This document shows, piece after piece, positions 1 through 12,000 of a stretch of 64,000 nucleotides of DNA. The position numbers were made by a program, and so were the translations under genes. Every line of letters begins with the position of its first letter. Positions within the stretch are counted from its first letter, which is position 1. A model generated the notes under the pieces. That model worked only from the letters and a program-made list of their open reading frames with translations. It did no database searches and had not been told where the DNA came from. The stretch comes from Scalesia atractyloides (taxonomy: Eukaryota; Streptophyta; Magnoliopsida; Asterales; Asteraceae), in contig CAMTDV010000027.1 in assembly GCA_947069175.1 (NCBI GenBank), positions 35,787,369-35,851,368 of the forward strand. The letters run 5' to 3'.

Positions 1-27
1 GCTAATTTCCGTATATACAAGATACAC

Positions 28-175
28 AAATGTTAGTTTATACACATGTGTACAGTCTCGCTAACAATTTACACAACATACCCCGCTGTTAGTTCATACA
101 CATATGTACAGTCTCGCTAACTATCAGTTTATACAAGATACACAGTTGTTAGTTTATACAGATTTGTACGGACTT
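28..175. repeat. Degenerate tandem repeat, about 57-60 bp unit
   Basis: The string gttagtt(t/c)atacacat(g/a)tgtacagtctcgctaac occurs near 33-67 and 90-122. A third, decayed copy starts near 148. A second direct pair, cctagttcc(a/g)ttag(a/g)agtttcatatacg, follows at about 208-236 and 269-297. No coding content. Confidence 0.65.
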
Positions 176-511
176 TTGATACATCTGTGTACTTTGTAGT
201 CCACGACCTAGTTCCATTAGAAGTTTCATATACGGTTTGAATCCGGGAGGGACAGTTGGTGTGCAGTACCTAGTTCCGTTAGGAGTTTCATATACGTTAT
301 TAGCAACTGATTCTACACGAGTTTAAAATAATGAAGAAGTAATTAAAAATGTGAGAGAGAGAGAGAGAGAGAATTAATAGATGAGAAAATTTAGTGATTT
401 TAATTAAGAGAGAGAGCTAATGTCAATCTTACCCTTTTAATCTAAAAAGTAATCGATGGTCAAGATTAATTCATTGAGTTCATTTCAAGAAGTTGTTCAC
501 AAATGATCCTA

Positions 512-514
<3 letters not shown>

Positions 515-566
<52 letters not shown>
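515..566. repeat. (AT)n(GT)n microsatellite
   Basis: About 15 AT units run directly into about 10 GT units. An open frame across it encodes only alternating Ile-Tyr and Val-Cys and is an artefact of the repeat. Confidence 0.95.
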
Positions 567-2439
567 TGTATCCTCAGATTTACTTTCCTTTTATTTTTTG
601 AATTGTGTTTCAGGTGTCGAGTGCTCTTTATCTTTACATCAATCCAATAGCCCACTCTCATGTGAGGAGAATCGATATACCTTTTACAAGTTGTAATGCT
701 TACCAGTTTTATTTTACATTACAACAACTCGGTTTTGGGATTCTGGATATATTTAGTTGTTGACATGATAAATTGATAAAATGGAAAAAATAGTTGTAAA
801 CAAAACAAGTTAAATGGGTAAAACAAGTGGTAAGTCACACAAATAATTTTCAAATGTATATAACCTTGTAATCTATTTTATTTAAAAATTGTCTGTTCCT
901 TTTTATGATGTAGGTGCATCAATTTTCTAATAATCTAAAAGTAACGGACAAACTTTTGACATCAACCCATTTTTATGTTTGGCGTGCTCCACCTGTATGA
1001 AACTAGGTGGAAAAATTGTTAGTAGATTCTTTATAATGTGCACAGTCGTTTGTAGGATTTGGATTCATAAAACCTGAAAGCGAAAGGGCTTTGTTTGGTT
1101 CCGGTTTTATACACGATCTGAGTTGGTAGCAGCAATGGAGCAAATATTTGGCCCCAATCAAGACCCGTTCCCCCAAATGGTAGGACATTATAGAAGAGTT
1201 GATTGTTAAAATATATATATAGGAAGGTTCTATGCAAAACACTAAATATTGCAAGAACACGCAGAACAAAATGAATCACCTGTTTTTCAATCTTAAAAAC
1301 CTAAAAAGTAAAGGAAAATGTTACAAATGGAAGATTTATTGTTTCTTACTCTAAAATTTAAAACAAAGTATGAAAATTTTTCATTTTTTTATATAGCCTA
1401 CACATATGTACATTCTGTGTAGGTTAAATTACCTAGATGTATGTAGGCTAAGTATAGGTAAAAATATAAGGTTTTCCATGTATATAATATACTTATGAGT
1501 GTAGGAAACATAAAATTTAAAAAATATGAACTTTAAATCATAAAATCTAGTGATTTGTAGTTGTTCCTTTTGTTCTCGCAATAATTACAATTCTGTGATA
1601 ATCCTCGTCCTATATATATTTAAAATGCATATAGGTAAGCATCTAAGCTATGGGAATGTTTTTTTATTGAAAGGATAATATATAAATGATGGGATCCTGC
1701 ATACTCATATGACCAAAAATTGAGGCCAATATATATGATATGAGAAGCACATTTTGACAAAAAAATTTAATTATAGCTGTATTAAATTTGTTGATTTCTG
1801 TGGAAGCTTTGAACTTGGATATAGATTCATGTGGGTTCTTGATAATGAAACTTTAGCAGGTTGAATTTTTAGGTTAGTTTTAGTGATTTGTTATTAAAGT
1901 TAGGATTTGATCTGGAACAAGTTAAAGAACCATCATTTTTTAATCTTATGTTATTTCAGTTTTACTGCATATTAAGTATTTTAGGGTTATTATTCATTAT
2001 TCAAAGTAGGGGTGTGAAGAAGCTGATCTTGGGTTGGGCTAAATAACAATGAAACTCATCCGTAAAAAAGAGCAAAACGGGATATTTCGGTTGGTTCTGG
2101 TTCTTGATGTTGACCCGAATACGAGTTTTGAGTTTTGAAAAGTTTTAGCCCCATGTTTCTTCTTTCACGTTACAAATAGAAGAAGTTTAAATGTAAACAC
2201 TACGCAAAAGTCATCTATGTATTTTGCCTTGGACATGTTTAGCGATTCGGTTTATTTCTATAAAACTATTCTAATGTATTTGCTCTAGTTGTTTATATGT
2301 AGGGTTTTCGTAGGGAGATCCAACCGTTTCCAGGACGGTACACAAAACGTCGGCAAACACAAGAGAAAAGGTGTCGCAACGTGTGCCGGGTTGAAATAAC
2401 CTAGTTACATATGAAAAAGGAAACTAAAAAACATTTGAA

Positions 2440-2760
2440 ATCTAATAACAGAATTAAGAAATTTTAACTTTAACTCCATCGAGTCCTGAACTTCATGATG
2501 TAGATCCTTAAGCTTTTCATGAACTACAAGTCTCTGTCACTACATTCGATGTTACTCGCAACACACAAGTCACGAACTGAAATTGTTGGCATTGCAAGCA
2601 AATTTATAGAAACTTGTACTCTTGTCAGCAAACCAAGCTGTAATGCATCGAAACATCTCTTCAACTCTCGAAGAGTAGCCTTGTCTGCGTAATATTCTTC
2701 ATCAATTTGTTTAACAAATTCCTACTTCAAGTCATTTTATTGTGTAAAGGTTGATGCCAT
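2440..2760 (-). pseudogene. Broken small protein-coding fragment, unknown family
   Basis: Reading the minus strand from an ATG at 2760-2758 gives MASTFTQ, a TAA, and NDLK, a TAG. A clean stretch follows containing EFVKQIDEEYYADKATLREL and later VSINLLAMPTISVRDLCVAS. After another stop, a shifted frame continues with VHEKLKDLHHEVQDSMELKL. The composition (many Lys/Glu/Leu, amphipathic, near-normal codon use) looks like once-coding sequence rather than chance. I do not recognise the family. It faces away from a second decayed short gene at 3317. The stops and frameshift mean it cannot be made as one protein. It could instead be a transposon-carried fragment. Confidence 0.4.
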
Positions 2761-3316
2761 TGTATTCTTCGACAGGTTTCGTGTATAGAATCTGTGTGTG
2801 ATGCAAACTAAAAATCACAATCATGTTATGTAGTGAATTCAAAATTAGATATCTAACCACCCAAAGGTCCGAATTTATTACAAATATTCAACATAATCAT
2901 ATATTTAAAATTTAATAGATACGTCTAAATATTCTAGAACGTATACATTTAATTATTTAGGAGGAAAATCATAAGATAAAAAAGAGTTGAAGATGTTGCT
3001 TTTTTTGGAAACTAATTACGTGGAAAAATAGTTTAATATACTAGCTTTTATTGGAAACTAAATCGCCAAAAAATCTGTTATAATTTCACTGCCTATTTAG
3101 AAACTCAACAGCCAAAATATGTCAAATTAACTGTTTCGAAAACAGGTTCCCATGATATTGATGAATTATTGTCGCTTTTACCGTTTTAGCCCTTTTAAAC
3201 ACTATAAAATCTATTGAATTAGTTTAAACCAAAACATCAGCAAATTCTTAGAATTTTATAAAACTCTCCATCCACATCCAAAAACAAACACTCAAAAAAC
3301 ACCAACGACAATTTCA
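2761..3316. promoter_or_regulatory. Intergenic gap with candidate TATA box at about 3202
   Basis: The gap between the two divergent pseudogene-like ORFs contains ctataaaatc near 3202-3211, roughly 110 bases before the ATG at 3317. That is a plausible plant TATA distance with a short leader rich in CA. Nothing else is evident. Confidence 0.3.
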
Positions 3317-3646
3317 ATGGCAAACAAAAGTTATTACCATTGGGGTATCAAGTTTTTCAAGATAGTCACTTGAAGGACAGAGAAAAGACGTAGAAATCAA
3401 CACAAAAGTTAGTATCCTTAAGAAAAATATACAAACCAAACCTGGAGTAATATTGTGTTGCTTGATGAAGTTCTACATGTTGCTCCTTCAAAGTTCAGGG
3501 ATATGGCAAAAGAATTCATCATACAACAATTGAAGCAGGATCAGAAGATTTGTTACAAGTTGAGCGATCTGCAAAACAAAAGATCAAATGAAATTAAATT
3601 CATGAAGAAGAGAATTGAAGAAATCTTAAAGAGTGTTTCATGGTAA
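3317..3646 (+). pseudogene. Broken short gene, about 110 codons, unknown family
   Basis: An ATG at 3317 opens MANKSYYHWGIKFFKIVT and then meets TGA. Skipping one base gives EGQRKDVEINTKVSILKKN. A second shift gives the clean frame at 3455-3646, which has LLDEVLHVAPSKFRDMAKEF, a Lys/Glu-rich amphipathic tail and ends KSVSW. The last frame has no ATG of its own. Two small indels in an otherwise protein-like sequence suggest a decayed gene. Alternatively very short introns could be present, but I see no good GT-AG pairs. Function unknown. A TATA-like box lies about 110 bases upstream. Confidence 0.4.
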
Positions 3647-4429
3647 TTGTAATATTTTAATATTTTATAAGTTTTATAATGCTATTTAATGTTTAATATA
3701 TGTACATTTTCTTTTTTTATGTGTAGACATATAACTATGATTCATACTTTAAATAATGGTATAGAAGAATTATAATTATTAGAGAACAATACAAATCAAA
3801 TTATATTGTTTATAATCTTTTATACGCAATGTATATGAACATACATACTAGTAATAAAAACATATTAAAAAATATGTTTTTGCCGGTTAAAAGATATTAA
3901 TAATATCATCGAATACGAATATAAATGGGTATTAAACATCAATCATTAATAAAAATGATTATAATTTCAAGAAAACTTACAAACAAATAACGCAGGTTGA
4001 TCATGCTCATCAGAAGTAATCATAAGCCAGAAAAGCTGTTTGCATATTTTCCAAGGAAAACAAAAAGGAGATTATAAAATATTTAAGGATTAGGTTTCAA
4101 TAATGTTCGTAAATATAAACATTATAAATAACAAATTCAATAAAGATAACCTATTAGGTTTCTTCCGGTGAAAATCACGTAGAAATAAACAGTAAATGTT
4201 TTCATATATATTTTATTTTCTAAAGAAACTTTGTAGCAGGTTCAACATATGTAGATACTATCACACCTTAACTGATGGTGGAGACATCGAGGAGAGACGT
4301 AATAGATTTCTCAAAGACAACATAACACTAAATTTGTGACGATAAATTAAAATTAGAAATTCATTCCATTCCATTTCATCATATTCAAAGATTCATTGTC
4401 TCGAAAGGAAATATAGCAATTTGCAAGTT
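3647..4429. other. Intergenic, nothing recognised
   Basis: Very AT-rich sequence with no frame longer than chance and no repeat that I could pair. It ends at the target-site duplication of the element starting at 4435. Confidence 0.6.
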
Positions 4430-4434
4430 ACAAG

Positions 4435-4934
4435 TGTTGATGCATATTATGTATGCTCGCCAATGTGCGAATAGCCTAGATAGAGCGTGTGTTGAATATT
4501 GTATAGTTGAGATACGAACACATAACTTTGGAAAGGACAAGAGAGGTTCGCATAGGTGTAATCTCGTACGGATGTAATCTCGTACGGATGTAACTTCGTA
4601 CGGAGGTAACGCCTTCCTGAGGAGGTAACGCCTTCGTGCGGAGGTAACGCCTTCGTGCGGAGGTAACTACCTTCGCATGGACTAGCACATCTGCACGGAA
4701 GTACATCCGTCCCAAGCCTCAAGTATAAATAGTGTCGTGTGTTCGTTAGTTGATAAGTTTTGGAGATCCAAGAGGGGAAATGCTGAAGAAATTGTTTCTC
4801 CAGCTTGTAAACGATGTAAACTCTTTCGGTATGAATGAAAAGCTTCCGCTTCTACTTCTTCTTAATAACTTTCTACCAAATTAGTGATATCCCATCCAAA
4901 CTTCCGTCTAGACCTGCCGGATCCTGAACTTGCA
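4435..4934 (+). repeat. 5' LTR, 500 bp
   Basis: Bounded by TG...CA. It carries internal tandem copies of a unit of about 20 bp, (gg)aggtaacgccttcgtgc, near 4600-4665, and of ggatgtaa(c/t)(t/c)tcgtac near 4560-4600. The copy number is lower in the 3' LTR, which explains its shorter length. Confidence 0.9.
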
Positions 4935-4936
4935 AT

Positions 4937-4948
4937 TGGTATAAGAGC
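4937..4948 (+). promoter_or_regulatory. Primer-binding site (initiator Met tRNA type)
   Basis: tggtataagagc, two bases inside the 5' LTR. It differs from the usual tggtatcagagc at one position. The reverse-transcription primer would anneal here. Confidence 0.8.
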
Positions 4949-6698
4949 TACGGTACTGATTCAATCAATCTAACAGTTGATTGAATCACCTACGCTCATG
5001 AATTATAGACTTTTGAGGGTTTTAGACGTAAATCTTCAAATTAACAGACAATCCATTGACAAAAATTAAAACTGAAACCATAGGATTATTTAGAAATGAA
5101 TTTCGACCTAGTCTATGAAAGAATCATCATGAAATTTGCATAAATAAAGATTTTGGATTGAAAAATGTGATCAGCAGTGTTCGCACGAACTAACTATGTC
5201 TGCACGGAGGTACCTACGTTCGCACGAAGGTACTCATCATCACGAACGTACCTACTTCGTTTTAAAATCATCTCGTTCACACGAATAAACCTACTTCATC
5301 AGCGTGAATGAGTCAAATTTCTAAAAAAGGTATTCTGTAATCATGGTGAGGAGACGAGTGTCCAGAAAAAATTTGGTGATTGAAAATTTTTCCTAGATTT
5401 TAACGACAAATATGGGCTATTCGAGGTACCGTCGGGAGCTTCAGCGAATAGATTTGATGATACGATCACAGAGAGGTGAAGATAATAGGAAAGTCACGGA
5501 TACCCATGCAGAATGATTATCATTTGGAGTAGTGACTATTAATGGGCCAACAAGAAAAATCCGCATTGATGAAAAACACACTTTTGTGGACCAAAATGAC
5601 ACATTTTTCGCATAGTAGAGTTTTTCAGTAAACAGAAAGGATTGAATTTTCCAAGTTTGAGGGAGAAATTCAGTGATAAATTTTAGAGAGGTTAGAATTT
5701 GCAAAAATGAGGGGGAATAAAAATTTCATAGAATATATTGAAATTCTGGCATTTTTGAAATTCAGGCGTGCAACAATATTCGGGTGGCTCCGACTTCAGA
5801 TTGTCCAGGGATACGTAAGATCTGGATTTGTTAGTTCGTGATTATAGGAAGTTCAGATTCTTTAGATCGTGACTAGATTGATGTCTTAGGGTTTGAGTCC
5901 CGAGTCTTCGTCAAGCCGGTTAGCAGGATTAGCGTCTGGAGATGCATCAGTATTGTCGATACTTAAAAGATATCACAGCTCAGTGATAGTCTAAAGTGTC
6001 AGAATGGTTAATCTTTAAGTAGAGATATTGATTTTCAGACTAACCACCAGGGAATGATGATGTTTGTTGATTTAATTGTTGTCGGGTCTAACGAAGAAGA
6101 CTATATATTTGTTATCGTGACTGAAGAGGAAGAATGTGATTCTGATCCTGAAAGAATGTTTCTCAGATCTGAATGTGTTACTAGATGATTTGTATCCGAT
6201 GAAGATTTGCTGATTGAGAAGATTACTATTTTCATCAATCATTCAGGAGTGTGCTTAAACGTCATTACGGAAAATGGGATTTTAGATTTTCGTGGGTATT
6301 TATTGAATTGAAGTTCACCGATGTGGTGATTCAAAGTTTCTATCAATTGTCGGTTGGCTTTTTGAAGATTAAGAGATTCAGCTAAAGTGTTAAATTAAAA
6401 ATCGAACGCGGATGTAGTTAAGATGAAACTGAGAAGTTGCATTAATTAGTTTCGCGTTGGTGATTATTCGTGAAGATTACAGTTAAGCAAATCAGAGGAG
6501 GCTGGAAACTGTGCAAACAAAGACCTGAAGATTCATTTCAGGGGAATTTTTGTATAATGAAGATCATGCAAGCCTGAATCATCAATGAAGGGGGAATTAT
6601 CTGAAGATATCAAGATGTTTAATTGAAGTTGCAGAATATTCAAACACGGATCTCATATTTCAAGATCAAGATTTGACAGCGACGGCCAGGGGGGAGTT

Positions 6699-7159
6699 TG
6701 TTGAAGCATATTATGTATGTCCGCCACTGTGCGAATAGCCTAGATAGAGCGTGTGTTGAATATTGTATAGTTGAGATACGAACAGATGACTTTAGAGAGG
6801 ACAAGAGAGGTTCGTACGTATGTAATCTCATACGGATGTAACTTCGTACGGATGTAACTTCATATGGAGGTAACACCTTCGTGCGGAGGTAACTACCTCT
6901 ACACAGACTAGCACATCCGCACAGAAGTACATCCGTCCTAAACCTCAATTATAAATTGTGTCGTGTGTTCGTTAGTTGATAAGTTTTGGAGATTCTAGAG
7001 GGGAAATGCTGGAGAAATTTTGTTTCTCCGACTTGTAAACGATGTAAACTCTTTCGGTATGAATGGAAAGCGTTCGCTTCTACTTCTTAATAACTTTCTA
7101 TTGAATTAGTGATATCCCGTCCAAACTTCCGTCTAGACCTTCCAGGTCCTGAACTTACA
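6699..7159 (+). repeat. 3' LTR, 461 bp, with polypurine tract at 6686-6698
   Basis: Matches the 5' LTR throughout apart from scattered changes and loss of two or three copies of the internal tandem unit. It is preceded by ccaggggggagtt and followed by the ACAAG duplication. Confidence 0.9.
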
Positions 7160-7164
7160 ACAAG

Positions 7165-8140
7165 ACTAAAACGTAAAAATGAATAAACAAAATTTGGTGA
7201 GTTTCTAAATTCACCCTAAGTAGATTTCTTGTAAACGTATTATCAAACATGTCCTGCAACATGTATAAAATATCCATCAATACAAATTATGTTAGTGAGC
7301 ATAGTAGTTTGTTTGTCTATGTAGCATAAGCATGTATAAAATCTCAAATCCACATGTTCATTGTAAACTAATTCACGTAATCATATTAGCATGTGATCAA
7401 CCCAAAGTTTCCACTAACATAACCTTATCACCGAAGTAAATAAGACCGTAAATAATGAATACTTAACAATGACCCACAAACGGGTGGTGTGCTAATCCAA
7501 TAACGCTATGCATGTTAAAAGGTGCTTTTTAAAGTTAATAAGTAACAAAACAATGCATGATAAGTAACTAACCAAACATACTAACATTAACAAACATTTA
7601 AACAACCACACAAACTAAACAGTGAAACAAACATTACGAATATAAAAAACGAAAACTTTGATATATAACATCAGTTTGTACAAACAATAACAAAAATGTA
7701 CAACTAATGTAAATATCAGAAAAGTAGAACAGCTATGACTAATAAGGGTTAGAATCATGACCATGACCTGATGGTCCTGGATCCGCACCTGGTGATCATG
7801 GAGGGATGCCACCAGCAGCGCGTATCCTCTCACGCTCAACTAGCCACATCAACAACTAAGTATGTTGTTGCGACTGAAGAACAAGACTGTCAAGTGTGGC
7901 CTGTGTGACCAGGCAGCCTCACCGCTCGAAAACGGCATGGAGGATATTGTGGTGGTTGTTGCTGGGGTTTGGACTGAGGGTGTGTTAGAAGATAAACTTA
8001 ATTATACTTTTTTTTATTGAACACTATATTGTATGTGTGTATGTTAATATCGAGAAGTATGCTACTAAACATATTAGGAAAATATTGGTAGTTATTTTGA
8101 TAAGTTTAGGAGGTTGTTGCAAGAAAGTTACCAAATGGGT
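7165..8140. other. Intergenic, no recognised gene
   Basis: 7165-7760 is AT-rich and featureless. 7760-7980 is richer in GC, and its minus strand has short Pro/Gln/Arg-rich frames broken by stops, possibly the tail of a decayed transposon gene. I cannot name it. An open frame at 8037-8225 is interrupted by the LTR start at 8146 and is not a gene. Confidence 0.5.
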
Positions 8141-8145
8141 TTTTT

Positions 8146-9192
8146 TGTCACACCCGAACCGATGGCAGAAACATCGGGATGAGACGAAAACGAGATTGTT
8201 CATTGCTCACAACGCTAATAAATGATAATATTTAATTAAATCCAAATTTCATTTCACAACATTGTCAAATACAACATGAAGCAATACAATAAGTTCATAA
8301 AACATAACAAAATTTGGTACAACATTTATAAATCTAACATCTAAAATATGTGTATCTAAGTCGATGCTATTTTGATTTCATAGCATCATCTCCTTCAACC
8401 TGTAACATGTTTTAAAATAAAGTCAATGCAAAAGCAAAGGCGAGTACACAAGTGTAAGCATAGCATACGTATACGAATAAAGTTTTAACAATCCTCATGG
8501 CAACAAAATCTATACAAGAGCAATATCAAGGCATGCAATACTAATAATCAAACCCTTAACGCAATCACGATGTTTTAACATGACCTCACGAATTACACGA
8601 TGGAGGTGGATGCGTGAATTCCTATAGCGCTAAGCATGTCAAACGAAGGCTAAAAATAGTTAATGACTAAAGCATAGCAAAACGAATATCCAAGACAAGC
8701 AACAAGTATACGATTCAAGTATTCATGGGTATAGGATTGTTTGTGCATTTCATAAAGTTTAAGTGTTTGTGATTTTTGTATAGGTAAAACATGTTACACC
8801 CAAAAGTGTTATAAACAAAAGTGGGTCGAGTGTACTCACAAAATTGCTAAGTCTTCTTGAAATCTCGCGATGAGTTGATGAGTTGGAGAATGAGATGTCG
8901 AGGTCACCTTATATGGCAAACGAAGGTGTATGAATAACCGGGATTACAATGAAGGATTTGAATTGAAGTTGAATGTACGAATACATATATATCATAGTTT
9001 ATATAACGCTATGTTGTCAAAAATAATAATTAACTATATTTACCCTTATATATATCATAGTTTATATAACTCTATGTTGTCAAAAATAATAATGAACTAT
9101 ATTTACCATTATATTTATTGTTTTTATATATTTATTGTTATAAAAATTATTTGAATTCGATACGTTACCTTCCATTCTCGACTATAAAGTAC

Positions 9193-9244
<52 letters not shown>

Positions 9245-10537
9245 TAACGAAAGGTATGAGAGATAAATACATATTGTCGAATGGTATAATTGATGTATAT
9301 TTATTTTATCGGAAGTATAATAAGTAAGTTCATTTTGTCGAAAGTTTAATAAACATATTTTGTCGAAAGTTTAATAAGTATATTTTGTCGAAGTTCAATA
9401 AATATATTTTGTCGAAAATTTTAATAATGCATTTATATATATTTTGTCGTTAAAGAAATATATATTGTCGTAAGGTGTATTAAATATGTTTACGTATGTT
9501 TTGATGAAAACGGGCATAGTTTCCCCTTGTTTTTGGACGATCCCGACAATCTAGTTGTCGATTAAATGTTTTCAAAACTCCACAATTCCACCAATTACCA
9601 CAATAAACATATAATCCTTATCGAATTCTATAACATAAATGAGCCATATGTATATCGGTTTGAGCTAGGTTTATATTAATCATAAAACATATAAGTAACA
9701 TAATAAAATTCGCGGCGTTAATAGTATACCGTGTCGTGTGTTGATTGAGTTGACTAAAGCATTGACTGAACTTGGCCCGAACACCGAACCGAACATCGAA
9801 TCTGACTGGTTTGACTGGCGTTGACTGTTTGACCAGGTTTGACTCGAACCGAAACGTGTTTGGACCAAGCTGACCCGAATCTGCTCGCTAACCTGCTTTG
9901 ACCAACCAACTGTGCTGAGCCGTGTTGAACCGTTCATGACCCGAGCCGAAGAAACCACAGCTGACCCGACAAGAACCTAAGCCAAAACAGAATCGGACAA
10001 ACCCAGCCTGAACCGGAATCGGAATCGTTGAACATCCGACCCAAAGCGACACTGACCACTGCTTCCGGAGCTCCGGCGACCGCTGTCGCTGCCGTCAAAA
10101 CGCGACTGAGGTCGCGCGCTGCTGTTATGTCGCCGCTGCCGCGGCTTGCCATTTACGCGCCGCCACCACAGGGGTGGCCGACGGTCTCGTACACCGGGGG
10201 GAGAGGAGAGATGAGCGGGAGGGAGAGGTGAGCGTGAGTGTCTGGGGTCAGGTTTCTGTGAGGGATTGAAAGAAAGGAGAATGGTTGTGGTGCGTGGCCG
10301 GGTTTGGCGCCGGAGCGTCGCCGGAGGGAATTCCGGTGACCGGATTTAGAGAGGAGGCAGGTTGTCTCATCTTGGGGGCTAGGGTTTTGTGAGGAAGGAA
10401 GGATTTGGATGTATAAATAGCTAGGGTTTGGTAGGTTGGGCCCTAAAGCCCGGTTGTTGTGTTTAGAACGACCCGGTCTCGTTTTAAAGGGTTGTTTTCG
10501 CACCGATATTTAAAAGATAGAAGAAAATTATTATTAC

Positions 10538-10607
<70 letters not shown>

Positions 10608-10671
10608 TATATACATATTATTATTATTATTATTTTTATCAAATAAAAATAATAAAATACAGGTCGTTACA
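8146..10671 (-). repeat. Left (3') LTR of outer element, 2,526 bp
   Basis: Near identical to 14339-16292 plus 27512-28045. It contains a 62-bp tandem pair at about 8985-9110, an (AT)n run at 9196-9241, repeated ttttgtcgaaagtttaataa units at 9330-9430, a GC-rich block at 10040-10370 and an (ATT)n run at 10529-10605. The long Leu or Asn frames in this block come from the ATT repeat. A TATA-like sequence lies near 10409-10418. Confidence 0.9.
10529..10605. repeat. (ATT)n microsatellite inside LTR
   Basis: About 25 ATT units. The matching run in the other LTR copy is at about 27923-27990, with one interruption. Confidence 0.95.
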
Positions 10672-11814
10672 GTCTCCTCTCCTTTAGAAAATTTCGTCCC
10701 GAAATTTATTTAAGAGGAAGACTTGAAAGGAATTAGTCTAAGGATGAGGGTTTACGATTGTGACTGGGAGTCGTGGACACGTGTGGAAAGCACGAATTCA
10801 GATCAACGAAGAGTTAGGTTTGCAACAAGAAGTTGCTCGACTAGAAAGATTAAAGCCATCAAGCGTAAGTAAAGCGCGTAAGTATGCGTATAGGAGAGTG
10901 GTTTAAACGAGCTTGAATAACTCAAATGATATGCCATCTAAGCAGAAAAGCTCTCGTAAGAAGTGGTATGCAATTTAATGGTGAGTGTGGTCGAACCGTA
11001 GGTTGTTAGAAAGTTCTATCGACCTTGAAGAGCGTTAATAAATCTCGGTTTTGTAGAGAGTTGCTTAATGATGGAAAACGAGAAGGTTAGGTATTTAAAA
11101 TAAGCTAGTTATCGAGGTAGCGGCCAATTAAGTGTGTTGCCCTCAACGAGAATGGGAGATAACTTTAGAGTAAGAAGGCATTTAGGGTTTGAATGCTTAC
11201 ACGATTGATTGTAAACGAGGTTGTATAAAAAGACAAGGTTAACGGGGGTAACGGAGGCATAAGAGCGGACGATTGATTCGATCAACGAATACTCGTGTAA
11301 GGATGGCATATGTATATGAACAAACGAAAACGTTACGTTAGGGATTAAGACTCGTCGTGGATAATCGGGTAGCGCGCACTTAGCAATGCAGTTGTGAGTT
11401 GTGTAAAGCTGGCGTGTTAGGTCATATTATGGTCTGTAAAACACCGAATTTCTTATGGCACGTATTACGAAAGTTTGGCAGCATGGTGAAAACACTTATG
11501 TATAGGAAGTACCAGCGGCGTATCCACCATGTTTTGAGCACGTTGCGACCGTTTCGTTACTCGATGCAATGTTACGTTCCGTGTGTTACCATACGCGGTA
11601 GTACACTCTATGGTTGCGCTTATCGCTATAATCCCGTGTGCACCCGCGATTATACCGATCATCACATGATCCGCATAGCTTGTACTAGCAGCGCATGAAT
11701 AAAGGTGTACATAAATTCTGAAAATAAGTTTGTGTGTGTGTAAGAATGTAGTGCGTAGGCATGTTTGCGTGCAATAAGCATGTGGCCCACGTAAGCGAAT
11801 CCCTCGGGTTTCGC

Positions 11815-12000
11815 TCGCGCATAGGCACGAATATGAATATGAGTACAAGTATAGGTATGTGTATGAGTATAAGCATAAGTAGGGAAATAAATATAAGCAT
11901 GGATATAAGACGTATATGCATGAATGTGATGATAAGTATAAGCATGAATGATGACACGTATTTTCATGAACATGAATATGTGTATAATTATGAACGTCAA
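11815..12000. repeat. Degenerate short-period repeat (agtata/gtatga type)
   Basis: Runs of gaatatgagtacaagtatag and variants with a period of about six bases. The open frames that cross it on either strand are compositional artefacts. Confidence 0.6.

Larger units (their letters stand above)
1..2439. other. Intergenic, AT-rich, no supported gene
   Basis: No open frame here looks like a real gene. The stretch holds short tandem repeats at its start, a (GA)n run near 352-372 and an (AT)n(GT)n run at 515-566. A short segment near 1089-1208 reads as a protein-like frame on the plus strand (residues such as GPNQDPFPQM), but it has stops on both sides and no splice context that I can defend. The rest appears to be unannotatable AT-rich DNA. 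Confidence 0.6.
4435..7159 (+). mobile_element. Complete non-autonomous copia-type LTR retrotransposon
   Basis: Two direct LTRs (4435-4934 and 6699-7159) both start TGTTGA(T/A)GCA and end ACTT(G/A)CA. Both outer flanks are ACAAG (4430-4434 and 7160-7164), a perfect 5-bp target duplication. Two bases inside the left LTR lies tggtataagagc, one mismatch from the initiator-Met tRNA primer site used by many plant LTR elements. A purine tract (ccaggggggag) precedes the right LTR. The 1,764-bp interior (4935-6698) has stops in all frames, and I see no gag, protease, RT or integrase motif. It therefore had to move using proteins made elsewhere. The copia assignment rests only on the primer site and small LTRs. 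Confidence 0.85.

Noticed and set aside
9118..9327. ORF with Ile-Tyr repeats
   Set aside because: Crosses an (AT)n run inside an LTR.
10459..10713. Poly-Leu open frame
   Set aside because: Translation of the (ATT)n microsatellite in the LTR; the same applies to the Asn-rich frame at 27520-27999.
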